Source: Parasponia andersonii (taxonomy: Eukaryota; Streptophyta; Magnoliopsida; Rosales; Cannabaceae). From it: a DNA stretch of 64,000 nt. The position numbers and the translations under genes are program-made. The stretch lies in assembly GCA_002914805.1 (NCBI GenBank), contig JXTB01000079.1, positions 544,257 through 608,256 on the forward strand. The letters are read 5' to 3'. The notes under the pieces are model-generated. The model made no database searches and was not told where the DNA came from. It worked only from the letters and a program-made list of their open reading frames with translations. Every line of letters begins with the position of its first letter. Within the stretch, counting starts at the first letter, position 1. Shown here piece by piece: positions 49,239 through 61,921 of the stretch.

Positions 49239-52200
49239 TATTTTTTTTATATGAACCTGGATAAAGTGAAGGAAATTAAATTAAAAAAAGAAAGAAAAAG
49301 AAGATACACCAATTCAAAAGAGGGCATAAACCTGACCTCTCAAGACAAAGAAACAAAAAGAGAAATAAAATCAATGAAAGTAATAATTAGGCTTCGCAAT
49401 ACCATCGTCGTAAACAAAAGATGAAATAAAAGATGAAACGGACTACCACCAAGTGAGACAAACAAAAGAAGGAGTACGAGATACTAAAGAATCAGTTGCA
49501 GTTGCATGATTACCCTCGCAATAGATATGAATGACCATAAAATCCATATTAGCAATATGCCCCAATGCTCTACACCAAGCTAATCTCTAATAGAAAAGAA
49601 TTTTAAGGGAACAGACTAAAAGAAGAGAAATGACATAGACTGAATTATTCTCTAATCAGAAATGCTTCTATCCATATTTCTAAGTGAAATCAATTGCATG
49701 AATCACCACTGCCAATTCTGCCTCAAAAGCATAACTAATTCCTAAAGGAATAGAGAAATATCCTCGAACAAACCCTCTATAAGTCTGAAACAAACTTGAA
49801 TACCCAGAAGGTCCCAGTGAACAGAGAAGAAGGTCTCTATATAACTTCAACAATGATTAGTATCTTTCGAGGTCTACTTTTGACCCAGAGCTCTCGTAAA
49901 ATTAAGAGATAAGTCATATAGTTAGACATAGATCTAGAAACTAAAGACTCTGCTTCAATAATAAAACGCCATAAAAGAACAACGTTGAAGATATAGATGG
50001 CTTTTTATCTTCAAAAATTCTCAAATTCCGAAGACGCCATATAATCCAAAAAATAGAAACCAAACCAACTTCCTAAAAAGATTGAAGTTGCGGGCTAAAT
50101 GAGTAAAGTTGAGCTCTATCCCAAAGATCTCTCATAGAGCCCTCTAGAAAGATTGGCGTACGAAATAAAGAGGACATGACCAACTAAAGCTACACAACAA
50201 AAGGGCAATCAATGAATAAATGTGACGAGTCTTTAACCGAGGAATGACAGAAATAACAAGAAGACGGAAGATAGAAGTCTCGCTTCATCAAGAAAGAAAT
50301 AGTAAAAAACTGATCATGAAGAGTTCTCCAAAGCAACTCCAACCTCAAGAGAGGGATGAAGGAAGACCAAATCTGTTATCTCCTAGAGCAAATGACTGGA
50401 AAATCAGAAAGAGGAACATAAACATCAGAATAAGTGCCCTTACCATCTAAAGAATCCATCTAGCATAAAGAATCTGGGCCATCTAAAATCACAATTGACT
50501 TAATAACATCAGCTATTCTCAGAAAATGATCTGTAAATGCAAAAGGAAGAGACCAACCTGAATCCATTAAAAAATCTCCAATCAAACTCTCCAAAGATGG
50601 ATCAAGAAATAAAGAAGAAGATACCAAATTAAATAGAGAGGAATCTAACCAATTATCAGTCCAAAATTTGACTTGAGAATATCTTCCAACTAAACAACGA
50701 GATTCTTCACGAAGATCTTGACACAAATGGTGAAGCCTAATCCAAATGGAGGATTTAATTTGATATCTGAAATCCCCATTACTCATAAAGAAACATGCTC
50801 AGAGATAAGAAAATAAATCATAATCAACAGTCATCATTCTCCATACGAACTTCTTAAAAAAGGCTTTATTGAGAAAGGATAAATCACGAATATCTAAACC
50901 ACCCTCTTCTTTAGGCCGATAATATTTTTTCTACGAGACTTGGGCCAACTTTTTTTAGAGAATAGATTCCGACCAAATAAAATTCCAAATTATTTTTGTC
51001 ATTTTACTTAGCAAAGAACTGGAACATCTGTAAATTTAAAAAGAATGAAGAAGTGAACTATAAATTATAGAACTAACTAGAGCAATTATGCCAGTGAAGG
51101 CAAGAGATAATCTCATCCAATAATGAAAACGAGAAAGTAAACTATCCATCTAAGGAATCAACTACCGCTGACGAGGAACTTCTACAAATAAAAGAACCCC
51201 CAAGTAGTGCATTGACTCTCCACCTCGCTTCATACCACAAATAGAAAGTAAATCTCTAATTCTGACAGAAGAAATTTCCTTACCAAAATAGATATTGGAC
51301 TTCTTCCAATTAACTAGCTGACCCAAAAGGGACCCATACAACTCAAAAGCTGAATGAACAGCTCTCAAGTTCTTTAATGAAGCTCGACAGAAAATAAGAA
51401 CATTATCTGCATATAAAAAGTGGGTCAAAACACTCTTTTCATGAGAAGGAGAGATAGAATCAATAGCTTTTATACTAAAAAAATGAGTCAAGTAACGACT
51501 CAAAAAGTCCTCTACAAGGCAAAAAAAAAGGAAAAGAGAGAGAGGATCACCTTGCCTAACCCCATGAGAGCATGAAAAGTAATCATGAGGGGCCCATTTA
51601 GAAAGACTAAAATATGGGCAGAACTAAAAGTGGTCGAGACCCAAGCAGTGAAGATAGGCAAAAAACCAACGGACCTGAGGACCTCCAGAACAAAGGACCA
51701 ACGAATAAAGTCAAAAGCCTTATGAATGTCGATCTTTAAAGTAACATGACCATCAAAAGCCGAATTGCTTAAAGAGTTAAAATATTCAGAGGCTCCCAAA
51801 ATACAATCACTCATCTATCTACCTTGCACAAATCCAAACTAATTCGAAGAGATATTCGAGAACTAATAGGTCCCATCTTAGTAGCAAGAATCTTAGTAAT
51901 GACCTTGAAAAAGAAATTTCCTAAAACAATAGGCTGAAATTACTCAATCTTATTTGCCTCTGTAACCTTAGGGATAAGGACTATAAAATTAAAATTAATA
52001 CTAGGAAATATCTTACCGGTATGAAAAAACTCTTAGATTGCCAAGACAAAATCATTACCCACAATAGGCGAGCAACTACGGAAAAATTTCCCAATGTAGC
52101 CATCTAAGCCAGGCGCACTAGAAGGATCCATATCAAAAATAATGTTTCTAATTTCTTGCTCAAGAGGAAGACTTATTAAGCAAGCATTTTCATGATTAGT

Positions 52201-53174
52201 ATCTAAAGTGGGAACATGCTCTCGAATAATGGAGAAGTCAGTTGGTGAATAATTTGGCTCAGAAAATAAAGAAGCATAAAAGTCAACGGCTTAAGCTACA
52301 ATACGATCCGATCAGTCACAATCTCATGGTTGATAATCAAAGAAGACAAAGACTTATTAAATTTATGTCTTTTAAGGGTTGCATTATAAAAAGATGAGTT
52401 ACGATCTCCTTCTTCTAACCAATGAATACGACACTTGTCTCTTAGAAAAGAATCATACAAAGTAAAAATATTATCTAGAACAGCCAAAGCATCAGCCTCT
52501 TTCTGAAAGATCTCCTCAAAAAAGCCATTTATTTGCAACCTATTCTGTATTTTGTAATTCTATCTATAGCCACAGTAACTCTGGTAGACAAATTATTGAA
52601 AATTTTCCAATTCCAAGCTCGAAGAAAAGCTTTCAAGAGTTTGAGTTTCTACAAAAGACGGAAGGTGGGGTAACTAGAAATCCAAGAAGACCAGACACCA
52701 GAAACTAAATCGAAGAAGGTAGGGTCATCCACCCAAACATTCTAAAAATGAAAAAGGTCGAGGATGAGGAACTCTCGATTCTCTTCCAAGCATGAGAAGA
52801 GAAAAGTGATCTAAATGTAGACGAGGCAAAGTGCTATAAGACAAATTTAACCAGAGATCAATAACTCAGATGTATATAAAGCTCTATCTAAACAAAAGAG
52901 AACAAGATCTCACATTCCTCTAACAATCCTAGTATAAAAAGCACCCCTAGTGTCCAAATCAATAAGAGTAGAAGCACTCACAAAACTGGCAAATTAAAAA
53001 CAAGAAGTAAAGTATATAGCACCCGTTGTCTTATAAGAGCCTAGAACAGTATTAAATTACTCAAAATACACCAAATAGGAACAACCATGTCCAAAAGAGG
53101 ACTCCAAAGCTCCATTCTAGAAGAAGAGGAAGTACCATAAACATAGGAATAACGAATTGTTAACATACCCGCCA
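49239..53174 (-). mobile_element. Dead LINE (non-LTR retrotransposon, L1 type)
   Basis: A 3.94 kb insertion between perfect 18-bp duplications. Its 3' end is at the left, where the plus strand starts with a T-rich run (a poly-A tail on the minus strand). Reading right to left: a fragment at 53041-53232 that may include part of the endonuclease; the pre-RT region (52296-52538, HWLEEGDRNSSFYNA); RT with KIDIHKAFDFIRW (51512-51814); RT active-site region HFLYADN in place of YADD (51162-51503); the zinc-finger RVT region with VKFWTDNWLD (50460-50786); an RNase H-like piece near 49690-49760 (SYAFEAELAVVIHAIDF). Stops and frameshifts are frequent, and the 5' end is probably truncated. Confidence 0.9.
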
Positions 53175-53192
53175 TAATTTTATCCCTTCTCT
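53175..53192. repeat. Right target-site duplication of the LINE
   Basis: Identical to 49221-49238. Confidence 0.92.
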
Positions 53193-54710
53193 CTTTCAAC
53201 ACCAAACATGAGACTAGGCTAAAATAGTCCAATCATGTTCTTAGTCCGGCGCACCAAATGCCTCCTTAATGGCTACCAAATTATATTATATCATTAATAG
53301 GTATTAAGAGGAAAATAAATAAATAAACAAATGTTACTTATACCTTATCAGTATTGTCTAAAAAAGGTTGTTCCATATGCTGTCACATTTACTTAAATGC
53401 TGACAAATCAACACGAAAAAAAATAGAAAAATAAATAATTAAACAATTATTTTTTTAATAGGATTAGTTATTGCTCATTTGTTATTATTTTAAGTACAAG
53501 AGACAACAAATGAGACAATATTTTTGAACTTCTGATCTAATTCATCCGTATCAAGGTACGTTTTTTCTTTGGGATTAATCTACTAATTTTCTAAAACAAA
53601 CAGAGGAATTATTTTTATGCTTAATCTTATTACAGTAATTTCCAACATCAAGCAATACGTCGTTTCTCAATCATAAAGAGTTAAAGAAAGACAACAATTT
53701 TTAATGGAAGGTAACATCTTATTTGGATTTTAATTTTGGATAATGGTTGATACCCCAATTATTGTACCAAATTTTAATACTAACACGTGTGACACATATG
53801 ACATATAATTTATAACCATTTCATTAATATCAAAATTAATCATAAATATAATTACTATTATCACCAATTATATTATCATAAATCATATATCAAATGTGTT
53901 CTTTAAAAAATTTAGTATAATAGTTGTTTTACTCTAGCAACTTCCTCGTAAAAAAATTTTATGGCACAAACCTTGCGTTTTTCGGTACATTGACTATTCA
54001 TATGAATGACTAGTCATTTGACACGAGTAAATGTAATTTGCTGTATCTTTTTTGAAATCTAATTTGCTACTTTTAAGGCTCCAAGCCTCCAACGAATGTC
54101 AATTCTTCTTTTATTTTTTTTAAGGAACAGATGTCAATTAAACATTGAACTTCGCCTTTCCTATTGTAAAAAATAATAATAATATGGATGAGATTATTAA
54201 AAAACTAAATTTCAGTTAAAGAGAAGTCTATATAACCAAAACCTAGAAACTAGAAAGGTATAAATTAATTGAACAAAATTATGATCTCCCATGAAAGCTA
54301 ATGAAAGCATCCACCAGATCAAGTAAACAGCTTATGTAAACACCTTTCACATCTAAAATATATTTGCTAATATAAATACTCCTTCAAAAAAACTGGTCCC
54401 TTCACATGAGTTTGTCAATTTAGAACACGTTTTTTTCATAGATTGGGAGAAAAAATGGCTTCTGAATTGGCAAAAACATACGAAGGGACCGGTCCCAAAT
54501 CGGAACTGTATCCGAATCCTATATACACATTACACATCTAAATGTACATAATTTAAACATGAAGTGAAAAGGAGTTTTCGGGCTCCTGCCACCATAGTCA
54601 AGAGTAGACACGAATGAACTAACCACATGTATTTACATATCTTAATAACCCCAAACTTGTTTCACTTCTCTACCTGCACGCGAAATCTTAATCGGGCAGC
54701 ACTCCTAACT
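53193..54710. other. AT-rich intergenic DNA and 3' flank of copy C
   Basis: No gene recognised. The part nearest 54710 probably includes the 3' UTR of the copy C fusion gene; I cannot fix a poly-A site. Confidence 0.5.
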
Positions 54711-57700
54711 CTATTTGCAATAATAACCAGGCGGCTTTAGCTTGTACCTATGACCAAAATCTGACTTCCCAACATGGGTCCCTTTCCGACTCGCCATTAC
54801 TACTAAGAACCACTTCAGCACAGTCACTAGCTTTGTCCATCTTCTCTGAGCCTTCTCAATGGAACGAGTAGAGAGGAAGCTATCTACTATACTCTGTAGA
54901 TCACCTGGTGAATCCCAGCTAATCTTCTGAGGCCGAAGATTGGTGTTAAAAAATTGCATATGATCATCGCTGCATAAAGCTTGAGTGCTGTATTCCAAGT
55001 TGCATATCGAGGAATCAGTAAGTTGGTGGCGTGGGAAATTAAATGTCTGATCATTGCAAAGATACATGTTGTCGGTTGTGTGCGAGGCATAAATGTCCGA
55101 ACCAATGTAACATCTTGAAATGAATTCTGAAGACGCAGGGGATGGTGCATAATCAAATCCACTAATCTTGTGAGAATCTGAATGCTTGCTCCAACTAGAG
55201 CAGGGTGAGCTTGAGGAGGAAAGCACATTGGTGAAGTGGGCAGAGCCACCAGTAAGAGAGGCTTCACTGTCAAAAGGTACAACTGCTTCCCAGTGTTTGA
55301 ATGCAGAAATTAAAGTCTCGTGCGCATCAGCCTGAATAAGAAGTTTGAATGTCACAAGAGATGAGACTTAACAAAGTAAAATAATAAATATAAACACACA
55401 CGTGTATACCTATGTATAGGTAAAATATAGTAATGATATAAACCAGTCCATTAGATTTTTTTTTTTTTTTAACCTATATATAAGTATTTTTTTATCCGTT
55501 AGATCACCATCAACGGCAATAATAATGTGTATAAAAATACGTCCATCATTAATGTTATTTCTCCCTTTTATTTTTTACTATAAAAAAAGGTGCAGGATAT
55601 ATTTTAATTAGCCAAAATAATACCTATGTATAAGTTAAAAAAAAAATACCAACTGGATTGGTGTGCAATATATATATATAGTTGCCAATCCAATAGGTAT
55701 TTTTTATTTTTAACCCATGTGTAGTATATGTAGGTATATTTTGTTTAGCTATGATGATCCAATGACTATAATGAGTGCATGAAAAGACGTGCACTATTAA
55801 TGTTATTTCTCTATCTTACTTTTTATTATAAAAAAAATGTATTCGATAAATTTTTATTAGTCAAAATGATACCTATGTACAGGTAAAAAAATTACTTACT
55901 AGATTGGTGCCATATATACATATATATATATATACCTAAGTTGTTGAGAACAATACCTTCTCAGCAATAGGAACGTATTGGCCCTCTGGAGGTAGTCCTG
56001 TTAGTTGCCCCACAACACCAGTTTCCTGGCTCAGATGCTTATGGAAGGCTCCATCTCTTTCAATCTCTTCCGACCTCCATACTTCATCAGATGGAGAAGG
56101 GGGATGGTGCTTCTTGTACACTGCAATGAGAAAGAGAAGTGACAATGAAAATCGTTTAACCTCACTTATAACATGGTTTGCTTATAAACTTCCAGATAGC
56201 CAGAAACATAATGGAAGACAAGAGACGAGTTGTTACATCATGCAATAATGCAACTACAAATATAGGAGAAGAGCACTTTAGAATAAACATATACATCATC
56301 TATCAATGGGTCATTTTGATATTGTGATACATGGCGATAAAGAAAAAACAAATAATCAAAAGGATAATCTACACATTCAGGATCTATACTAAAAACAAAA
56401 TCAGCACGATAAAAATAAACTAGATCAACCACCAAGAGTGTGTTAGATATGGGGAGAAACGGAAGGGAGGAAATAAATTAGATATGGGATAGGATAATTG
56501 TTATATGGGAAGAATTTTAGGAGAGAAAAGATTAGGCAATTGATTTCAAATTCCTAGTTTTAACCACTTTTTAATCTCTCCAAGAGATTTTTGGGGAGAA
56601 ATTCTCACTCAAGTTGAAGAGTAATTGTTTTACAAATACAAATATTCTTCTTCCTTCCACTTCTGCCTCTTACAAAACAAGGAAGCAAATTTTGTTCTTC
56701 AATCCTTCCTCTTATACCACTCACAATATGCTAAATTCTAAGCCCTGCACGAACCCACTTAAACCATGAAAAACAATATAGTAATGATAATTCAAAAAAA
56801 AAAAAAACATGGATGTGAAAAAAGATTTCAACACGAAAAGAAAATATTCTACTGACATTGTTAAATAACTCACATTCTTCATGACGATCCATGACATGAA
56901 AGGATTCTGTCTTCGCTTCTAGAACTCTAGCTCCATCAGAATTATCCACAATTCTTGCCCCTAGCCTGAATCTACTGCCACCTGTCCAGCTTGAATTATC
57001 TGTAAAAGAAATCTCACCCACATAACCTACACCATCTTTAAGATTCAGAACTGTATCTCCTGCAAGAACGGGTTTTTTCCCTTCCCCCTCTCTTACAATC
57101 CTATTCTTGAAATCTTCAACTGTCCAATTGTCACCTTTATCACCATCAAAGTCATCCTCTAGAACAACAATTTCCACCCTGGCTGAGGATTCAGGCCCAT
57201 ATTTGACAATTTGTCCAGTAAAACAATCAACTAAAGCTATTTGTAATGTGGAATATTCTTCTCCTTCAATTTGAGAGCCGGTTGATAGTGGAAGAGAAAG
57301 ATGATTCAAGAACTGAAGCTTTAAGCTGCCAGACTTTGAAGAGTGTGTCTCTTTCAAGCAATTCCTAAGATATAGAGAAAAAATGCATTAGTTATCAAAT
57401 GCAATAAGGTTAACTGCACAACTTCCAGTCATCGGGTGACGCGATGAGAGTTGGAATATTCGAGTTTTGAGTTAAATAAAATGCTAGAGACCGAATTAAT
57501 AACATGTGAAATATTAATAAATTTGTAAGCCACTAAACAAACCTGGGAAAATCTGATTCATTCATGACGTCATCAAAGGTACTTTTGTCGATCAAATTTA
57601 GTAGTTCATTCTCGTAGCCATCTTGCTCATGACCATACTCAATGAACTCGTTAACTTTGTCTAGATTAATTGGCACCAACTTTTCTGCTCCCATTGCGTT

Positions 57701-59577
57701 GAATTCCTCCATCATAAACATATTCATTCTCATGTGGACAAGATTATCAAACATATTAGTTGTCAATTCATTCCTCTTCGCACACGGGAAAGAACTACAA
57801 GGTTGACTCAAAATTCGAACAGCATACTTCTTTAATACGGGAAGGGTATCACCACAGTAATCCCACCAAATTCCTACAAAATAATAATAACAAAAATTTC
57901 AATCACAATTATATCTATACTAGCATTTTATAACTATTACTAATAACAGAATATTTAATACTAAAGTTGTTTAGTATATCTATGAACTATAAAATTATCG
58001 AACTTACGAGGATGTGAAGTTTTCATCATTATTGTTGCTGTGGTTGTAAGCAAACTCAATAACTTTTCGCGATAAACTTGCACCTGATGCATAAAAGCTT
58101 CTTTTTCATCACAAGAAACCAAATTCTCTAAAATGAAGTTTATTCCTTTTTTCATCTCACAATCTTCTTCAAATCTCTCACTGTGCATGTAAGCAGGATT
58201 CAGAAAAGCCGCAGCAGCATGGATTGGATGAATTATATATTGTCTTCTATATTCAAATAACTCCAATATCTTCATATACTTTGATTCAGTGGCACTACAA
58301 CGTTGCTTGATTATCTCTTTTGCCCTTTCCATTGCTTCGTACAAGTATCCTGAAGTTGAAACATGACCATCAACTAAACAAAGAACTCGAACTAGTGGCT
58401 CCATAACTTGCAAAACCTCTTGACCTTGATTCCAAAATTCTGAACGTTGAATGATAGCAGCAACCCTTTCAGCCATTTCTTTCTTGCTATAATCTAATCT
58501 CATCCATTCAGAAGAGGCAACTAGCTGTCGTAATTCATCTTCAACATTTAAAATTGACTGAAGCGCTAAAAAGTTGGAAGCAAATCTAGTCACACATGAA
58601 TGTTTCAATTCTCTTCCGTTTGTGTGCACTCTCATCAATGACAGAACATCAGTATGTTTGTAAATATGTGTGAAAATCAATTTTGAATCATCAAGTACCT
58701 GTTGAATCCATGGAACTTTATCACAAATATCTTTCAAAAGCAATTGAATTCCATGAGCAGCACACCGAGTCTTATACATATAAGGATATTTTTCAACAAG
58801 CATGTCCCCTGCTGACTCAAAATTTGAAACATTACCACTAATGAATTGTACAACATTTTCTCGTCCAATATCTTCTATGACAGAGGACAAAAGATCTTTC
58901 AAATAAACTCCGGATTCTCGATCATCAGAAATTTCAAAAGAGTTTAAAAAGACTGCACCTTCTGGAGAACATGCAACAACATTCATAAATGTTTGTTGCT
59001 TCATATCCCTCCATTTATGACACATCAATGTACAACCTGTCTTAGCCCAAGATGCCTTAACTCTATTTATATACTCATCAACTTCAGCTCTTGAATCCGA
59101 GACTAATTTTGTGGTAAGAGTAGTTTGACATGGTAACTCATATCCTGCTCCATACTCCGATATTCCTTTCACAAGACCAATAAAAGATGGAGTTTGAACA
59201 ACATCAAACGGTATGCTATTCAAAATAAGGTGTCGAAAAAGCAATTTATGGACTTCATTTTTATCAGTCTTTTTGCCCATATCCATAGTATCTGGTTGAC
59301 GCCCTTTTTTTTGTGCTGAATTAGGTGAAGAATTATCAGCATCATTATAATTCCTAATCCTAGCTTTTTTATTAGAACCACAAATTTCTAAATAAGCTTC
59401 TTCTTGAACATGCTTTGGCACTTTGTCACAAGTATCAATATCACGACCTTTAATCCCAGACAAATGTGACTTGAGTCTAGTACTACCCCCAGAAAAATCA
59501 CGTTCACAAAACTTACATTTGAAACGACTTTTCAATTTCTCGGCATTTTCCCAAAGTTTATCCTTCTTCCGGACCAT
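54711..59577 (-). CDS. Predicted hAT transposase-CBP60 fusion, copy C (1058 aa)
   Basis: Exons (minus): 58008-59577, 57543-57873, 56874-57364, 55957-56120, 54711-55331; 3177 bases, all GT-AG, phases match, no internal stop. Residues 1-60 are a BED zinc finger (C21, C24, H38, C50). About 110-523 is DUF659/hAT core, and 524-634 a shortened hAT C-terminal region. From 634 on it is CBP60: [69 protein letters not shown], then [14 protein letters not shown], and a C-terminal exon starting [15 protein letters not shown] and holding a basic, Trp-containing [16 protein letters not shown] segment near the end. CBP60s are calmodulin-linked regulators of immunity. Catalytic hAT residues are lost (C-H-K-W at 186-189; S-G-N at 247-249). 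An expressed fusion is inference from frame conservation; two adjacent genes remain possible. Confidence 0.7.
55390..55935. repeat. Duplicated MITE-like repeat in the last intron of copy C
   Basis: Two similar units (about 55400-55665 and 55690-55915) share ACCTATGTA(T/C)AGGTAAAA, TTAATGTTATTTCTC and TTTTTATTATAAAAAAA-like blocks, separated by a near-palindrome around CCAATCCA. They enlarge the intron between 55331 and 55957. Confidence 0.6.
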
Positions 59578-59585
59578 ATTTACTC

Positions 59586-60230
59586 CTACATACAATAAAT
59601 GGTACAAATAAAATAGTGCAATATCATGCTTATCTACAAATAATGCTTGAAAACACTCAACTCTCACCTCAATTCAATATAAATTAAATATATCACCCAT
59701 ATAAAGACAAATAATGTTAAGAAAAGTAAATTTCGACTATTATATGGCCATTATTAAGAACTCTAAGTTGATTCTTAATAATCTAAATTTTGGCTACATG
59801 GGGATTTTATATTAAGAACTAACTTTAATCCTAGTAATGCATAGTTTTGTTTGTTTGTTTGTTTTTTTTTTTTTTTTTAAAAAAAAGTATTGTACTAGAG
59901 AAGAAAAGACAAGATGAAAAGAAGAGAGAATATATAAGCTGGACAAATAAAACAAGTGCTTTGAAGGAATTGTACATTTGTACCAAGCAGCAGAGAAAAA
60001 GACAAGAAAGGAAAAATAAAACGCATAGGCATGCATGATAATTGTCACATGTGTCGTACATGATTAATTATAATTAGAAGAAGAATTTCACCTTTGCCTT
60101 CTGCGGTTTCTCCGTGATATGAATCCTATAACTCAAATTCGCGATTGAAATTGAAACTCAAATGGATTTGCATGAAATGGAGAGAAGAGAAGAGAAGAGA
60201 AGAGAAAGCGTGGAGTACTGAGAGTATCTG
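59586..60230 (-). other. Leader intron and 5' UTR exon of copy C
   Basis: Acceptor TGTAG|GAGTAAAT ends at 59586 and donor CAAAG|GTGAAA starts at 60091, matching copy B. The leader exon right of 60092 is CT-rich on the minus strand. A poly-T run lies at 59862-59878 in the intron. Confidence 0.6.
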
Positions 60231-60232
60231 GT

Positions 60233-60244
60233 GGAATATATGGG
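60233..60244 (-). promoter_or_regulatory. Possible TATA box of copy C
   Basis: The minus strand reads CCCATATATTCC at the position equivalent to the clearer TATA of copy B. Confidence 0.4.
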
Positions 60245-60249
60245 TAAAG

Positions 60250-60824
60250 CAAAATCAAACATTAATATATTTGTACTAATTAATTTCTCATAAGCCGTAT
60301 TATTCGCCCAGTTCTACCACTCAACCTCATTGCCGTATTATTCGTTTGAGTTTGAACACACAGTTTTACTTTTTCTTATATTTTATTTTATTTAATGCCT
60401 CCAACTCCAGGTAGATGGAGTGGAAGTATTATTAAATAAAAATAAAATACAAAAACATAAGTCAAACAAATCGACCAATAAAATGACAAACTCAAACATT
60501 CCCTACCAAAAAAAGAAAAAAGAAAAAAGAAAAAAGAAAAAAGGTTTAGTTGACATCCAGTTGCATAAACCTAAAAATGCTCAAAATGATTTACTGTAAT
60601 AATAATAATAATAATAATAATCGGTTGGTACCATATTACGCCATACCATTTAAGTAAAAAGAAAATTAAAAAAAGGAATACAGAAGAATGAATCTTACAT
60701 TTAAGTTGTTGAACTCTGAGATATGAGGAATCGTTTTGGGTATCTGGTTGTGCTCTGTTTAGATCTTTCTCAGCTGAGTCCCACGCACCACCAAAATTGC
60801 GAAAAGTGCCGAAATGGAGCTGAA

Positions 60825-60858
<34 letters not shown>

Positions 60859-61401
60859 GCGTGGCGTTGGACTTGCACGCTTTTTGTTTGGTCCAGCTAA
60901 AGCGTGAGGAGTGAGAACTAGTCAAACTGTGCTGGGCTCCACGTCCTGCGTTTTTCTCTATCTACGTCTATGTATTTTTTTTCAACCCCCGAAAAAAGTT
61001 TAAAAAACAATAGATAAATAAATAAATAAATAAATCTCATTTCTAAAAGTCTATTATGTAACCTGAATAAAATAAAGACGACTATAAGCGTCTATTTGAT
61101 ATAGGGAAATTAGGTTAAATATGCATTATAAGAGCCATATTTTGGCACATATGTTTTCCTCAATAAAATTATGAGGAATATGCATATACTCACCTGAAAT
61201 GTCATTTCTGCCCTTAATAATTGGTTTATAATGTATATGTCGCTCTCCTCCTCTTCAACCAAGCTGTAGCTCCTTATTCCTCCCTCTATATCCTCACAAT
61301 CTTTCATGTAATCTCATGCTTGAATTTATCACACTATCTAAGGAGCTGAAATTCTAAGAGCAGAAAAGAAGAAAATGATAAAAGTTGAAAAAACAGAAAA
61401 A
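60250..61401. other. Low-complexity intergenic DNA
   Basis: Contains AAAGAAA runs (60510-60540), an AAT microsatellite (60598-60621) and an AAG microsatellite (60822-60856). No exon recognised. The stretch from about 61100 could be the outer part of the MULE to the right, but no inverted partner is in the window. Confidence 0.5.
60822..60856. repeat. (AAG)n microsatellite
   Basis: A run of GAA/AAG units coding for poly-Glu in one frame; simple repeat, not a gene. Confidence 0.9.
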
Positions 61402-61462
61402 NNNNNNNNNNNNNNNNNNNNNNNNNNNNNNNNNNNNNNNNNNNNNNNNNNNNNNNNNNNNN
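61402..61462. other. Assembly gap (61 N)
   Basis: Undetermined bases. The gap sits at the edge of a tandem array, so its true length may differ. Confidence 1.
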
Positions 61463-61921
61463 ACTATTCGATGGTAGTCGAATTTTCGACCTATTTTCGA
61501 TGACTATTTTGATTATTTTTTTCGATGACTATTTCGATTATTTTTTCGATCAATTTCGATGTATTTCGATTATAATTTCGACCAAATTTCGATGAAGTCT
61601 GAGATGCAAGAATTTCGTCGACTATATTTCGACTATAATTCGATGGTAGTCGAATTTTCGACCTATTTTCGATGACTATTCGATGGTAGTCGAATTTTCG
61701 ACATATTTTCGATGACTATTCGATTATTTTTTTCGATGATTATTTTGATTATTTTTTCGATCAATTTTGATGTATTTCGATTATAATTTCGACCAAATTT
61801 CACTAAAGTCTGAGATGTAAGAATTTTGTCGACTATATTTCGACTATAATTCGATGGTAGTCGAATTTTCGACCTATTTTCGATGACTATTTCGATTATT
61901 TCTTTCGACCAATTTTCGATG
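61463..61921. repeat. TTCGA-rich tandem array
   Basis: Units of about 211 bases (compare AAGTCTGAGATG at 61595 and 61806) built from short TTTCGAT / TCGACTAT words. Inside is a 40-base sub-repeat starting CGATGGTAGTCGAATTTTCG at 61641 and 61681. The array ends about 85 bases before the MULE coding exon and is cut by the N gap on its left. Confidence 0.88.

Noticed and set aside
59812..60061. Minus-strand frames in the copy C leader intron
   Set aside because: Driven by a poly-T run inside an intron; no conservation with copy B.
60723..60914. 63-codon frame with poly-Glu
   Set aside because: Comes from an AAG microsatellite.
61110..61307. 65-codon minus-strand frame
   Set aside because: Unrecognised; more likely MULE flank sequence than a gene.
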